Assembly: GCA_916048095.2 (NCBI GenBank)
Contig: OU696576.1
Coordinates: forward strand, 5,003,664 to 5,067,663
DNA from: Sacculina carcini
Taxonomy: Eukaryota > Arthropoda > Thecostraca > Sacculinidae
Direction of reading: 5' to 3'
Length of the DNA: 64,000 nt
Shown: piece after piece, positions 11,048-22,987 of the stretch
Position numbering within the stretch: position 1 is the stretch's first letter
Layout: the number at the start of each line of letters is the position of its first letter
Position numbers and translations under genes: made by a program
The notes under the pieces: model-generated
The model's input: the letters and a program-made list of their open reading frames with translations, nothing else
What the model was told of the DNA's origin: nothing
Database searches by the model: none

Positions 11048-11261
11048 GTTGTTCCTGTAGATAGGCCTCCATGGCGTATTGTACTCGACGCAGAGCGATG
11101 TATTTGTGGCACATTTGCTGTGTGCCCAGCGGTAGACTGGGCAGAACGTCATCCCGGCACGCCGACAGTGGAGAGGCGAAACCAGACGGGGCCATGAGCA
11201 GAGCAGCAAGCACCACCAGGGCTGCGGTCATGCGCGTCCTAAACAACATCAGCTGTGGCAC
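11048..11261 (-). CDS. candidate first coding exon of a secreted peptide or protein
   Basis: The minus strand encodes a textbook signal peptide, MTAALVVLAALLMAPSGFAS (Met at 11231, with in-frame alternatives at 11249 and 11261). It has a basic/short n-region, a hydrophobic core and a small-residue cleavage site. About 40 residues follow with two cysteines (SACRDD… and …QQMCHKY) and an amphipathic-looking end, AMEAYLQEQ. The frame then meets a consensus splice donor, GTAAGT, at 11047-11042. After the donor the translation becomes low quality, as expected for an intron. A pyrimidine-rich run ending CACAG near 11253 could be an acceptor. GC content is higher than in its neighbours. The two-Cys short mature region suggests a neuropeptide, hormone or small secreted protein, but I do not recognise the family. 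No second exon was found. Confidence 0.45.
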
Positions 11262-11699
11262 GTTGCCACAACGAGAAACAAAACGGTTTTGTGAGGTCGT
11301 TGCAACAGTGATGAAATGATATGATGATGATGATGCAGCACGTCATATTGGCTTATGAGATCGTATGATGCCTTCTAATGGTCAACATTTGTGAGGGTAC
11401 TACTCACACTAGATTTTGTACCGGCTATCGCAGCTGTTCCACCAGAACCTAAAAGAAGTTTTAATTATTGTGTATGCTTGAAAAGATCATAAATACAATT
11501 CCACTGACAGCTGTTTTAAACCACATACTTTTTTAGATATAGTTTGAGCTTATGTGGCGTCAAATTTTTAAGTTTGGACAGAAAAACTGAACTAGGTTTG
11601 GCCTGACATGGGTTTGTTTCTTATTTGTTTTAATAATTTTTAATTGAATCGTGCTGCTTGAACTATATTAAAAAATACACTTAATGGATAAGGTAAGGT
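11262..11699. other. no recognised feature
   Basis: AT-rich sequence with no domain, tRNA or transposon end visible. Confidence 0.4.
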
Positions 11700-11707
11700 A
11701 AGTAAGG

Positions 11708-11955
11708 CAGAGCCGTAGCAAGGTATTATGGGCCCAAAAAGACAATAAGTGAGGCCTCACTATAAATCAAACACCATTATAATAGAGTTCCGATTTTGAG
11801 AAAATGCAGTTACGAGCAGCCCCTCAGTCTCATGAACACTTACGGTATTTTTATGCGCCGCTATATGATAAATTTCAATATCAAGCGTGAGACAACGGTG
11901 TCCCTCAACACTCGGCCTCCCGGCCGGAGGTGTTGGGGCAGTTGATACGGCTCTG
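11708..11955. mobile_element. hAT-type MITE with 8-bp target duplication
   Basis: The ends are CAGAGCCGTAGCAAGG at 11708 and an inverted TACGGCTCTG finishing at 11955 (10-bp core CAGAGCCGTA with its complement). The flanks AAGTAAGG (11700-11707) and AAGTATGG (11956-11963) match at 7 of 8 positions, and hAT elements make 8-bp duplications. The 248-bp interior is non-coding and includes a GC palindrome near 11912-11932. Confidence 0.7.
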
Positions 11956-11963
11956 AAGTATGG

Positions 11964-13480
11964 TCAGGAATTATTATGGGGTGTGTTCGGAACAATTATA
12001 TGTGCGATATCATAATTTTATCCAATATTTATTATTATTATAATCATCATTGATTAGGTTTTATTCGCCTTTGTGCCTGATCATTGTGCTTATTTTGCGC
12101 AACCTTTAAAATGTGCGAACAATCATCGAATATATATCAAAATATAGATTTGTGATTAATTAAAACAAATATATTGTAATACAGATTCAACTGATTCACT
12201 GTAATTCCTAGGGGGAATCGGTGATTTTAATTGGTTGAAATTACAGGGTGAGTTTTGTTGTGGGATATTATCTAAAGCATCTGCCGATTGATTGCCTCCT
12301 TGTCTGGTTGTGTGTGGAGTAGCCCTAGCTTCCCGTGTCAGACAAGATAATATGAGAGAGCCACTCACTTTTATGTTGCCGGATGGGAGACCCAAAGACG
12401 AATGATGTCATCGCATACACGCATACAGCACATACGCCGGCGCACACACGCACAGATACGGACACGCATACAAACACATACACAGAGACGCACTGGCCTG
12501 AACATCGGCGCAAGCTCATATAGAGACAATCATGATATTTCATTACATCATACTCGGCATTAATACAAGTAGACCACGCTGGAAAACAAACACTCGAGTA
12601 AATTCGAAACATTCGAAAAAGTTGTTCTCAAATTGCTCCAGCGGACTTTCGATGGGCACTTTGAAGACCAGTTGCGAAGCGGTACAATTGGGTGGCTTCC
12701 CTCAAAGCTGACGCGATCATGTTTTCTAGGAAAATATCCTAATTGAAAGGAAATCGGTGTTAAATAAGATAGGAAAGCGCTTGAATCTTGTCAGAGTATT
12801 GTTAATAGTAGAGTAATGTCAGAGTATTGCAATATTCATCAGTAGGGTGACACTTACGAAAGTTTGAATTTCAATGATTACGCGTGGAGTTATGGTTCCA
12901 TTTGACTCAAAAGTACTGGGCGACAAATTTTTGTATAAATATAAATTTTAAAAACGAGCTCAAAGCGGTTAAAGTTACAAGATTTTTGGTCAAGAAACCA
13001 TGCTTTCAAGATTTTTTACTCCAATAAAACATATTAAACCTGGAAATTTGTAATGTTCTTGTGTCGCCTCTGATTGGCGATAAGCACACAGAGCACCCGA
13101 GTGGTTATATTGAAGCACACCCAAGCGAGGCTAGCATCAGACTGACTGTAACAAGGGTCACAGTTGTGACATACACACATACACGCATACACAATACATA
13201 CACTGAACACTGGGTGACACGATGAACACTTCCAAATATGGTGATGAACCATAGCTGTGTGTGTAGGCTTGTTGTGTGCCTATTGGACAACACTACAAAA
13301 TTGTTCACAATAAACTTGTAATATAATAATAATAAATAAAATATATAATTTTTAAACAATATGCATCAGGAAGTGATGGAAAATCCGATCATTGAACAGG
13401 TGTATTGTCAATGATCACAATTATCAACTGGGAACAACAACAAAAAACATAAAAAGAAGCACCTTCAAAGCAACAACATA
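11964..13480. other. non-coding with CA-rich simple repeats
   Basis: CA-rich degenerate runs lie at 12415-12490 and 13170-13205. They create artificial Cys/Val-rich frames on the minus strand. Nothing else was recognised. Confidence 0.5.
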
Positions 13481-13549
13481 ACTATGTGTGAAACCATTGA
13501 TACAACTAACTATGTGTGAAACCATTGATACAACTAACTATGTGTGAAA
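13481..13549. repeat. 28-bp tandem repeat, about 2.5 copies
   Basis: The unit beginning actatgtgtgaaaccattga repeats at 13481, 13509 and 13537. A diverged copy lies at about 13598. Confidence 0.8.
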
Positions 13550-13842
13550 GTCTGAACCTGTATAATGTATAACCTGAACCTGAACCTGTATAATGTAACT
13601 ATATGTGTGAACCATTTGTTACAACTAACAATCAACGAACAAATATACAATTATTGATTTATTGTTAATCGGTTGAAGTATTGATTGTTTCATAGCGGGT
13701 AACCCCAAAGGAACATAATAAAATATTAATTAACTTGCCTTGAATGCCCACACAGAGTTAGAATACACATGCATAAAAAGTTGCGACAAACTCCCCGCTC
13801 TGCGCGCCATCAATGTAGTTATTCATGTAATTCTGCATCTCC

Positions 13843-14268
13843 CCAGTCGGGTGAGAGGAGTTACTCCAGTGCCCAGTCGCCCGACTTCATCCAAGCTGGT
13901 TGCCGCCGACTGAATCGTGCGCGCCGAGGCGTCCTCTCTTGTGCCGTGCGGCCGGGCTCCGGTAACTCAGGTCTTCGAAGCTGACCGCACGCTTGGCGAT
14001 GAGTGTCAGTATCGTTTTCAGAGTTGACCCGGCTCTGTAAGCTTTCCTACGACGGCTCTAGGCTCGGCGTCGAAGGTTCAAGCTCCGAAGTCTGCGGGAG
14101 AAGTTCGTCGACAGGACCAGGCTGCGGGCGAGTATTGTGCCTTAAGTCGGATCTTTCCACGCTATTAGAGGGCGTCTCGTCAATGAAAGGTCCTGGCAAC
14201 GGGAGATTGGAGGGTGGTGCTGGCATCGTGATGTCAGTTGACACGGGTGTTTCCAGTTCATCTATCAT
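13843..14268 (-). pseudogene. degraded C-terminal tail of a Gypsy-type pol
   Basis: A minus-strand frame with one internal stop (near 14047) reads a Pro/Glu/Ser-rich stretch (PAPPSNLPLPGPF, SELEPSTPSLEPS). It then ends in TPRRARFSRRQPAWMKSGDW before a stop at about 13843. Ty3/Gypsy polyproteins often finish with an acidic Pro-rich linker followed by a basic 'RRSxRxRxxPxW' tail, which this resembles. No integrase, RT or LTR was seen beside it, so it would be an orphan fragment. Confidence 0.35.
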
Positions 14269-14274
14269 TAAATC

Positions 14275-14400
14275 ACGTTATCACATAACCCGCGTTTGGA
14301 GCCACCTAATAACCAAACCGCCTGCTAACTTCATTTGCTGCTGCTGGAAAGCCACAACTATGTTTTTCAACTATTTGCAGAAGACATTGTGTTTGGTCTT
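14275..14400 (-). repeat. dispersed repeat shared with 37385-37510
   Basis: On the minus strand this contains 'gtggctttccagcagcagca', then 'ggttattaggtggc' and an A-rich/CGCGG motif ending 'ttatgtgataa'. The plus strand at 37410-37500 has nearly the same series. Both copies translate HSCGFPAAANEVSR, but DNA identity is high throughout, so this alone does not argue for coding. The element type is unknown. Confidence 0.5.
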
Positions 14401-14519
14401 CATCATTTGTTGGATTCAACTTAATTATCGCCACTCCACACACTACGAAATCGATGAAGACTTCGATAGTGTGGAGTATAATAAAAATACTCAACAGTTT
14501 CGATGAGGTTGTTATCAAA

Positions 14520-15120
14520 CCTGCCCAATGTAGTGGATATCGTAGCAGACAGATCTACACGCAAGATCGTGTCGTGCAAGATCTTCCGTGTCCTCATTCA
14601 CATACAATATCTGCACCATTTTAAGCCTTGTTTTCAGGTCGACACTCATCAAACACGGCAAGAATTGAATACGTTTTTAGTCAAATACTACAAATGTTAG
14701 GCAAAAGTTTATGTTGTTGCCTTGGTTTACTCTGCGTCTGAGTACAATCTGAAGGATTGAAAAGAAAGATGCTGATGGCATACACAATTTTCACCCTCCA
14801 ACGCACTTGGCGGCATGATCCACACCGACACAAATTGGAAATTATATCAAGTTTGCAAGAATTATAACAGCTACATCAATACTGTTCAGCACTTTTAACA
14901 TCGATGACAGTTTTATAGAGTATGCTACGAGTGACCAAGATATATATTAAGGTTAAATGCCTAAGTGACAGCTGCTACACGGGAAGAAGCCGAAGCTTAT
15001 GAACACACAAGTGTGCACCGTGCAGCTCGCTGTCACCGCAGAACAGACCCTCTGCACGCTATGGCGCCACATGGACGTAAGACGTATTAGAGAGGGCCAC
15101 CTCTCCAGAATGCATGACAC
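14520..15120. other. no recognised feature
   Basis: I see no gene or repeat end between the dispersed repeat and the 3' end of the following LINE. Confidence 0.4.
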
Positions 15121-15508
15121 AACACATGACTGACAACGACAGCGACAACGTGTATTTGCTATAGCGCCGGTAAAACACAAGCGCGAAAAACGGAAAACAT
15201 CAATTGAGGTAAAACGACAATTGTAAAGAATAAGGGAGAAATGAACGAGTAAAAGAGCGTGAAGTCACAAAACAACCAAAATGGGTAAATAACAAGCACA
15301 AGCACAAAGAGCACAGATCCAAAAATCAAGTGGTATGTTCAAACAATAAAATCGACAGAGAATTATTACGCAGAACATTCACAATAGAAAAATATGATAG
15401 CGAGGAGAAATGAAACAATCACGAAACGGAGAAATAGTTGAAACAATATCACAGAGAGGCGAAAGGAGAGAGAGAGTGAGAGACGGGATCAAATGAAATG
15501 TCAAAAAG

Positions 15509-18240
15509 CTAAAGGCGAAGACGAAGGCGGAATGACCGAAATGTAGAGGCGCGGGTGATATAAGAGGGAAGAGAATTATACATGCGAGGGGTGTAAAAGA
15601 AGAACGATTTAGAGGACCAGGAAGATTCGTTAGATGCACGAGGACAAGCGAAAGGAAGAGGGCGACGCGAAGAGTGTGAATCAGTGGAAGACAAAAGATT
15701 AGCAAGATAAGAAGGTTGGTGAGGATCATGCAGAAGCTTGTAAATGAGACAGCAAAGGCAAAAATGAATTCGTGGGATGATAGGAAGCCAATAGAGTTGA
15801 AAGAGAAGGTGAGGCGTGTGGCGAGAAAAAGTCGGATGAAAGACAAATCGACAAGATTGGTTGATCACACGCTGAAGGATTAAGAGATGAGAACGAGGAT
15901 CACTAAAGTAAAGCGAGTTGCAGTAGTCTAACCTGGGAAAAATCAGAGTATGAACAAGAGTGATGGCGGAATTTTTATCAAGATAGGGACGTATAGGGTA
16001 GAGAGAGCGCAGAATAAGACGACAAGTGCGAGCGACAAAAACAATATTGTCAAAGCAGGAGAGCGAAGAGACAAAGATAGAGCCGAGGATGCGCACAGCA
16101 GTTGAGATAGGAAATGGGAGAAGAGGACGTGAACTACGGGGTGGATGGAGAACGATGAACTCAGACTTAGAAGTATTCAAGTACAGCTGCCGAGAAGCGT
16201 CCCATGATGAACTCTCAGAAAGTATATCAGAGAGAAAGGAGGGAATATCAGGAGTGACAGGAGTAAGGAATTGGATATCATCGGCATAGATTTTGAAAGT
16301 AATGGAATTTTTATCGAAGAACAGGGCAAAGAGAAGACATTTAAAGATTAAAAAATAGTGGACCAAGGACGGAACCTTGGGGAACACCAGATCGAAGAGG
16401 GAAGTGAGCAGAGGTAGAGGAATTGAAGACAACTGAGTAACTACGATCAGTGAGGTATGATTTCAGATGAGAAAGGGCGGAAGAAGATAGACCCAAACAG
16501 GAAAGATCACGAATAATAATAGGGTGACTAACAAGATCAAAAGCCGAGGACAGATCAAGTAATACCAAGAGGACAGATTGACGGTAGGAGAAGCATGAAA
16601 GGGTTTCATTACACAAGGAAATAAGTACAGATTTAGTAGAGTGACAAAGCGGAAACCAGATTGACACGGGTCAAGGAATTTAGAGATGTAAGGAGAGAGT
16701 TGCAATGAAATAGCGCATTCAAAGAGTTTGGAGGGAAGACTGAGGAAAGATATAGGACGGTAATTGGTGAATGCAGTGGGATCAAGAGTAGGTTTTTTCA
16801 TAATGGGTCGAACAATAGCATGTTTGTCTGGCAAGAAAACACCATGCAGAAAAGAAGAGTTGATGAGGTGGAGAAGGTAAGGCACAAGAGAGGGAAGAGA
16901 CACATAAATAGCTCGAAAATTAATTGGGTCCGAGGGAGAGTGGGACATCTTGATTGAGCACAAAAGGTGGAGAATGTCAGGAAGAGAGACAAAAGAAAAT
17001 GAAGGAAAATTTTCGGAAGTGCGAGTATGACAGAGGGAGGATCGTAAAGGAGGGATATTCTTCAGAACAGAATCAACTTTTGCAGAGAAAAAAGACGCAA
17101 ACTGAGAGGCTGTAAGATCACACGAGGTAGAAGGAGATCGAAGACCGCAGAGATAATTGAGAGAGGACAAAATAGATTTAGAAGAACGGGAAAGGGAAGC
17201 AAGTTTGGATTTGTAAAAATCTTGTTCGGCAATATGTAATGCAGAAACATACGACGACCGGGCAGAGCAAAGTAGTTCCCAATCCTGTGAAGACCGAGTT
17301 TTCCTCCAAACAGTTTCGGCACGCCGCTGAGTATGTTTAAGAGGAAGAAATTGAGAGGAGAACCAAGGGGAGAAGAAGTGAGAGGCTTAGACCGAGTGAC
17401 CAAAGGAAACATAAAATCACTTATTCCAGAGAGAACATCTGAAATGGCTGGAAAAATATCGCAGAGAGGGAGCCAGTAGAAGCGGTCGAGAGGAAGTAAG
17501 GAAGATAAAAGTGAAGTGAATTTAGCAGGATCAAACTGTTTGTAATTGCGATATGAGAATGGTGGAGGACAAGCAGCACGGGAGAAAGGAAGTGACGAAA
17601 TCAAGAGGCAATGGTCAGAAATACTTGCATCAGAAGGCAATGTGAAAACATCAGGAAAAGGACGGTCTGGGGAGATAGCGGGAGCGGGAGAGAGAAATAG
17701 GTCAAGAGAGTGACCAGATATGTAAGTAGGACAAGAATTCAAAATTGATAGACCAAGTGCCTGAAGAAGAGAAATGAAGTTCTGACAGTAAGGATTATTA
17801 GATGGGGAGTCAACCCAGAAATTGAAATCCCCTACGACGATGAAGTTGCTGGAGAAGCGCGAGGAGAGAGCATCAATGAGGTAAGGAAATTCATTAAGGA
17901 AAAGAGGAGAGGAGCCAGGGTGATTATGACGGTAGACTATCAAAAAACAAAATTTAGAGAAAGAAGGAACAGCAAGGGAGAGTGCAAGGAATTCAAATGA
18001 GGAGCAATCCGGAATCAGGTCATTTACAGGAGAAACAGAGAAAGACTTGGAAAATATGCAGCCGCTTCCACCGCCAGAAGATTTAGAATGTGGGCGAGAT
18101 TTGTGCAAGAAACTTTAAGAGGAGGGAATATTTGCAGCGAAAGAAGAAACATCAGAATCGAGAAGCCAGGTTTCAGTTACACACAAAATAGAGAGATTGA
18201 ATGAAGAGATTAAATTATAGATCGGAAGAGTTTTATTTCT
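15509..18240 (-). pseudogene. LINE-A ORF2 (endonuclease + reverse transcriptase), frameshifted
   Basis: The endonuclease half (18108-17062) shows VVGDFNFWVDSP and the ISDHCLL motif of APE-type nucleases. The RT follows in three frames. LTAFTNYRPISFLSLPSKLF lies near 16790-16730. LVLLDLSSAFDLVSHP (motif A) lies near 16545. SGVPQGSVLGP (motif B) lies near 16380 and YADD (motif C, both catalytic Asp kept) near 16277-16288. The C-terminal region has PRLDYCNSLY and LLFQLYWLPIIPRIHF, typical of CR1/L2-group post-RT domains. Such an enzyme nicks chromosomal DNA and copies its own RNA at the nick. At least three frame changes separate the pieces, so no complete product is possible. Confidence 0.85.
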
Positions 18241-18354
18241 GCAGGAACGAATGTTAAGAAGCCCAATGGAAAGATGAGAAGGACGGGATGTTGGAGGGAA
18301 AGTAATAGGGGTAGCAACAGTAGAGTGAGGGGAGTGGTGAGAAAAAGAAGGTAG

Positions 18355-19214
18355 TCAAGCCTGAGGAGAAGCAACAGGAGAATCATCAGTCGCAGTGCGG
18401 AGGCGAAGAGAATTACGCACACCGATGAATGAAGCACAAGAGGAGCTGTAAGACGAGTGGGAGTGAGGACGCCCTGCCTGAGCACAGTTGAGGCATTTAG
18501 CTGCCCCAGTACGATCACATTGAGAGGACCGATGAGGACCTGCACAATGTCCACAACATTCAGGGCGATTACAGTGAATGGCCTTGTGGACCAGACCAGC
18601 ACAGCGCAAGCAGCGAGCTACCCAGAAGCGGTCGTACACGACTGCAAGCCCACGAACGACCGGTCTCCCATAGAGCGGATCAGAGAACGGCATTTCGGTG
18701 ACAAAGAAAACATGGCATGAACGCCTGAGGTCTTGGGCTTCGTCAAGAAAAGCAGATGAAGTTCAGAGGACGAAACAGCCGACAAAAATGAATTTTTCCT
18801 CTTGAGGGAGGCGATTATATCTTCTACTTAAATATCGATAGGCACATGCGCAAGCGTAATCCTAGGTTGCCGAGGAGAGTCCGCCGGAACACTAACGTCA
18901 GTATCGGGCAGCGCCGATCGAACGCAGTCAGCGGCACGCACAGCATCAGCAGACGAATTGCAGCGCAGAACAAGCCCACCGCTGGCAGTCGGGCGAGAAC
19001 TTGCAACCGGGACATCCGCGAGTGCCGGAGCCACCGACTCAGCGACCACAGGAGAAGAACCACTCGAATTGACAACGACAGTATATGAGCGCAATGGGAC
19101 TCTCTCAGTACCAGACAACGGATATGCAGAAATCGGCGGAGTAGAGACCGAGGCAGTCGCCAACGAAGAAATTTTCGACTCTATGGAGGACAGCCGGGCA
19201 CCGGAACCACCCAA
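18355..19214 (-). pseudogene. LINE-A ORF1 (zinc-knuckle RNA-binding protein), broken
   Basis: The upstream piece (19214-18828) is Ser/Val-rich, with MGGSGARLSSIESKISSLAT and a segment rich in S/A/V before SADAVRAADCVRSALPDTD, which looks RRM-like. The downstream piece (18693-18355) carries two cysteine knuckles, CLRCAGLVHKAIHC (C-x2-C-x4-H-x4-C) and CGHCAGPHRSSQC. They are followed by CLNC and a Ser-rich tail. LINE ORF1 proteins coat the element RNA. The two pieces are in different frames. Confidence 0.7.
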
Positions 19215-19458
19215 ATTGCTGGCAATGTCAATGGCCAGCTTGGCGCGACCAATGCATGGAGAGCAAATCTATTTCTCGATCTAATTGATGGACTTCAGAG
19301 AGTCCAGCTTCACCCCCTGCAACGACGCGCACTTAGTGTGCGCCCATGAGTCACCGACATCACTGACACTGAAATCACAGAGTCACTGACATCTCGTACC
19401 ATCATTTACTGCTTGGTGGACAGGGCCTGTGGATTAAAGAATTCGCCCAATGAAATTC

Positions 19459-19530
19459 TGCTCCGCTGGGATTCGAACTACGGTCCTCCCGCTTGTGAGG
19501 CGGGTGTGCTAACCACTACACCACGGAGGC
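19459..19530 (-). pseudogene. tRNA-Val(CAC)-like pseudogene or SINE head
   Basis: The 72-nt minus-strand cloverleaf has a 5-bp anticodon stem CCCGC/GCGGG around loop CTCACAA, giving anticodon CAC (Val). The D-arm is GTGT/GCAC with loop AGTGGTTA. A-box-like (TGGTGTAGTGG) and B-box-like (AGTTCGAATCC) internal pol III promoters are present. The T-stem keeps only 2 of 5 pairs (CGTAG against CCCAG) and the acceptor 5 of 7, so it is not a functional tRNA. Confidence 0.65.
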
Positions 19531-19539
19531 CACTTTTCG

Positions 19540-21455
19540 TGACTGATTCACTTTTCGTGATTGATTCACTCTTCGTGACTGATTCACACCTTGAGATGCG
19601 ACCTCAAAAAATCGATGATATATCTAAGTAAAACCGTTTTTTGCCAAAAACCTCGAACAAAAAACGGTTGTTTTTGGTTTTGCAATAAAGAGTCATGCAA
19701 AAACTTATATCATAGAAATTATTTATTTTGGGATGTTAAAGTAATTTTTATCATCATATAAGGTATTCATGCTATTAGTGGACCTATCAACCTGAATAAT
19801 CATTGAATATGCACACTAAAATTGTTATAATGTGTCTGAAAGCCCTAATGTCATTGTTTGCACGGTACTGAGCTACACTTATATGTACAATACAGCTTTG
19901 CATTCAATTATTGAGTTAAGCGGTCATTAAGTCATTATGTAAGAAAGCAGGGTTTGAAAACCGCTTTTTCTGTTGATAACCAGAACCTGTTTTAAAAAAA
20001 CAACTGGCGTTAATTTTTTTATTTTTCACACAAAACCTTTTTTCCACCAGAAATAAACTACGTTGATGATGATAACTTTACGTACTATGATGCTTAAAAC
20101 TCTATCTTAAGCATCATTTATTCCAACATATCAATTATTTGCAAGTATAAAAGTACAAACCCTGCAAATATCTCCAAAAGACTACAAATATGCACACAAA
20201 CTTGATGCCTTTAATGAGACTTCAAATAAAAGCGGATCACATTAGTCAGAGTGACCTGACCTGAAAAAAGTGGAGATTGTTTCCATCTAGGAGGAAAACG
20301 ACTGACGAAATGTATTTAATGTACAAAAGGATATTTAAACACAAATATTTAGATTAAACAAATCATTATCCATAATACCTATAAATCTTTCAGCAGCAAA
20401 TTATATAAATATCTTTTGGATGTGTACATAGATTCTTGAGCCCACACCGATATTTATCGGTTTTCTGTAGTATACGCGTTTCTGTGTGACTCTTGTGTGT
20501 CTTATTCCGCTGTGAGCCCAAGTTTATCATGATGCATTTTCATTTGTGTGTACATTGTGTGATTTGTATGTATAATTCCATGCCAATACTTAGTTGTATA
20601 AAGTGGCAATACATTTCAGATTTCTGATACTGGTCTCAAAAACAGGTTATTAATATAAATCGCTTGGTATATTTTGTTTAAACTTGCCTTGTTCTGCTGA
20701 CAATTTTTTCAAATTATCTACGTCTACGAAAATCGTCTCTCAATAAAATCGATTTTGAAAAAACAATGGTTTAAAAAAGTTTAAATCAAGTGGTTTAACC
20801 AGCCGCTTATACCAGCAGGCTATTTCATATACAAGAGGTATTTGAACGTACATCAATCAAATATATCTTCCATAGACCCTGTTGTGGCTTTGTGGTGTGT
20901 ATACATAAACATTTGTTTATTTTTCGTTGTACATTATCTGTGTATATGCGGGTATTCAAGTCGTGAGCGAGCCTGCACGTGGTAGTGCACTAGGCAGTGC
21001 GGGCGATGCGGTTTCAAGTAGTTGATCCCCCTGCGTCAATGTTGTACAGGTGCACCGATATGTGAATTGCAGCTGCCTTGTTCGACCGAGGAAGTGGCGC
21101 GTGCAGTGTGTGTGTATATGTATGTGTATGTATGTCTGTGTGTATGCGTATTGCGGAGCTATATGATCATGAATCGGGAGTGTCGTGCATAAGATGGTGT
21201 CGTGTGGTTGTTACTGCGTTTAATGTGAAGTGGTTTTTGGGGAGCTTTGAGTGACTTGTCTGCACGGGCGTGCAGGTGTATTGTGAAACCATATTGTTGT
21301 TTTTTGTGCCTTCGTTATTTTGTGCCTACATTATAATAATCTTGAAAAAACTGTTTTTTCAATGAAAAACCCTAAACCACCGAGCCGGGATGCAATTTGA
21401 AACATTATCTTGGATTATTTATTGATAAATATTTTGTTTTTATACTATTACTGGC
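19540..21455. other. AT-rich non-coding region with hairpins
   Basis: A 12-bp inverted repeat (AACCGTTTTTTG at 19632-19643 and its complement at 19658-19669) and a second palindrome at 21342-21362 (TTGAAAAAACTGTTTTTTCAA) are visible. A degenerate 'gtgactgattcact' tandem lies at 19536-19590 and a TG-rich stretch at 21100-21145. No gene was recognised. Confidence 0.5.
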
Positions 21456-22618
21456 ATTAAAACCCGCCCGCCGTGCGAGACAATTAATAAAACAAAGGAT
21501 ATCAATTGAAAAGTCTAAATGTAATGCTTTTCAGTTTAATTTTTACTAAATATTTTATCTCAGCCCGCCTCATATTTAAACCCACCCGTCCTGCTGGATA
21601 ATTCAGAGCTCGAACACGATTTGTTCTGGATCTTGATGTCAAAGCCGTTATTTTTGTATATGAACTTGTTTTACACGGTGAAATTCAACGTTCTATTGTC
21701 TATAGTTGCTGCCCGCGGGACATTTTCATTTCATAAACATGATCCATCGCCTCGTTGACGTTTAAAGCCCCTGGTCTATACCATTGAGCCAAAAATTTAC
21801 AAAAATACAATTTTATAAGTACAAATTGTAACCTGTAAATATGTTAACCAATATGAATGTCTCAATGTGAATATTTTCATTTTAATTTTGAAAAAATATT
21901 ATCCTTCGACCCGCCTCATATATGAACCTGCCCGTCGTGCCGAATAATTCAGAACACAAACACGTAACAAACACTTAAAATTCTAGCATGTAAGCCCGCC
22001 TGTCATGCGGAACAATGCATACTAATAAATTTGTATTCAATTAATAAGATAAATGGAATATGAATAAAAAGAGAAAAGAGTAAACCCATAAGAAGCCAAA
22101 ATTTGTATATTTTAATATTTATTTTGACAAAAAAGTTTGCTTAAACCGCCTCATATTTAAACCTGCCCGTCGTGCTTAATAATTCAGAACTCAGCACATA
22201 TTCAGACACGAAGCAATGACAAATGACTACACTTTTTCATCATAATGTTTCCTAAGTATATTTATAGCTTTACATCATCTAGCATTTAAACCCGCCCGTT
22301 GTGTGGAACTATTAATAAAGTAAAATAAATATTGAATTAATAAAAGATTACGAATACAAATTTAAAAATAAAAAATTAAACCCTTAAAAGTCTTAACCAA
22401 TAGAAAAGTCTAAATATGAATGTTTTTGTTTTAGGTATGCCAAAATATTTACCCTCGAACATCCTCATATATAAACCCGCCCGTCGTGTGGAACGACTAA
22501 TAAACTAGAATGAAAGAAGCAAAAAGCTTAACCGATAGAAAAATATAGATTTGTAAAGTATCTAACCTAACCTAACCTAGCCTGTTTTAATTTTTGACGG
22601 AATTTTTCCCTCAACACT
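21455..22618 (-). repeat. Helitron 3'-end hairpin array, left part
   Basis: At least seven degenerate copies of a GC-rich hairpin unit occur on the minus strand, at about 21463, 21580, 21920, 21988, 22165, 22288 and 22475. The plus-strand form is CCCGCCCGTCGTGCGGAAC. Copies preceded by 'tctagcat' (21983, 22280) correspond to Helitron termini ending CTAG. Others are preceded by 'cctcatat'. The same series lies in the opposite orientation at 61546-62603. Confidence 0.7.
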
Positions 22619-22854
22619 TATAACGTCGGGAAATGGATAAGGCGTGGCACAAACCAACACTATATTACACAAACACACGACACAAGACCTACCCAAAGAA
22701 TGAATTCAGCCCCGATCGAACTTACCATTTGACCTCGCAATTGTTACGCCCTGTTACACGATTGGCTGAACAGTCACACGTCATCGTCTCAATAACCGCA
22801 CAAACGCAACAAACACAATATGAGAGACAATAATGGATCACCATAGACACTACA
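22619..22854 (-). repeat. Gypsy-2 3' LTR
   Basis: 236 bp, nearly identical to the 5' LTR with scattered substitutions. The plus-strand limits are tataacgtcggg and ccatagacactaca. Confidence 0.85.
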
Positions 22855-22987
22855 TATTCCCCTCCTTAAATCAGAACGTAACACTTGCCGAAAACCCAAT
22901 GTATGCCTATTATCTCGCCCTAAGCCCGACTTTTAACACGAGCCGGTCTCCAGCGACGGCGGCCACTTCGAGATGGTGGCAGCTCCG

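Larger units (their letters stand above)
15125..19290 (-). mobile_element. LINE-A: decayed L2/CR1-group non-LTR retrotransposon
   Basis: The minus-strand order is ORF1 (19214 to about 18356), ORF2 endonuclease (about 18240-17060), ORF2 RT (about 16830-15860), C-terminal domain, and a 3' tail at 15185-15125. The tail reads TTTTACCGGCGCTATAGCAA followed by a TTG-like repeat. A GCGCTATA stem next to a microsatellite is typical of L2/CR1-group 3' ends. A 5'-truncated copy with the same tail is at 39923-41755. Several frameshifts make this copy inactive. Confidence 0.85.

Noticed and set aside
14003-14506. 167-codon plus-strand frame
   Set aside because: Antisense to the Gypsy pol tail and the dispersed repeat. 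It has no recognisable domain.
21455-22618. Regularly recurring GC hairpins considered as a CRISPR array
   Set aside because: Eukaryotic context, unequal spacing, diverged units and CTAG ends identify them as Helitron termini.
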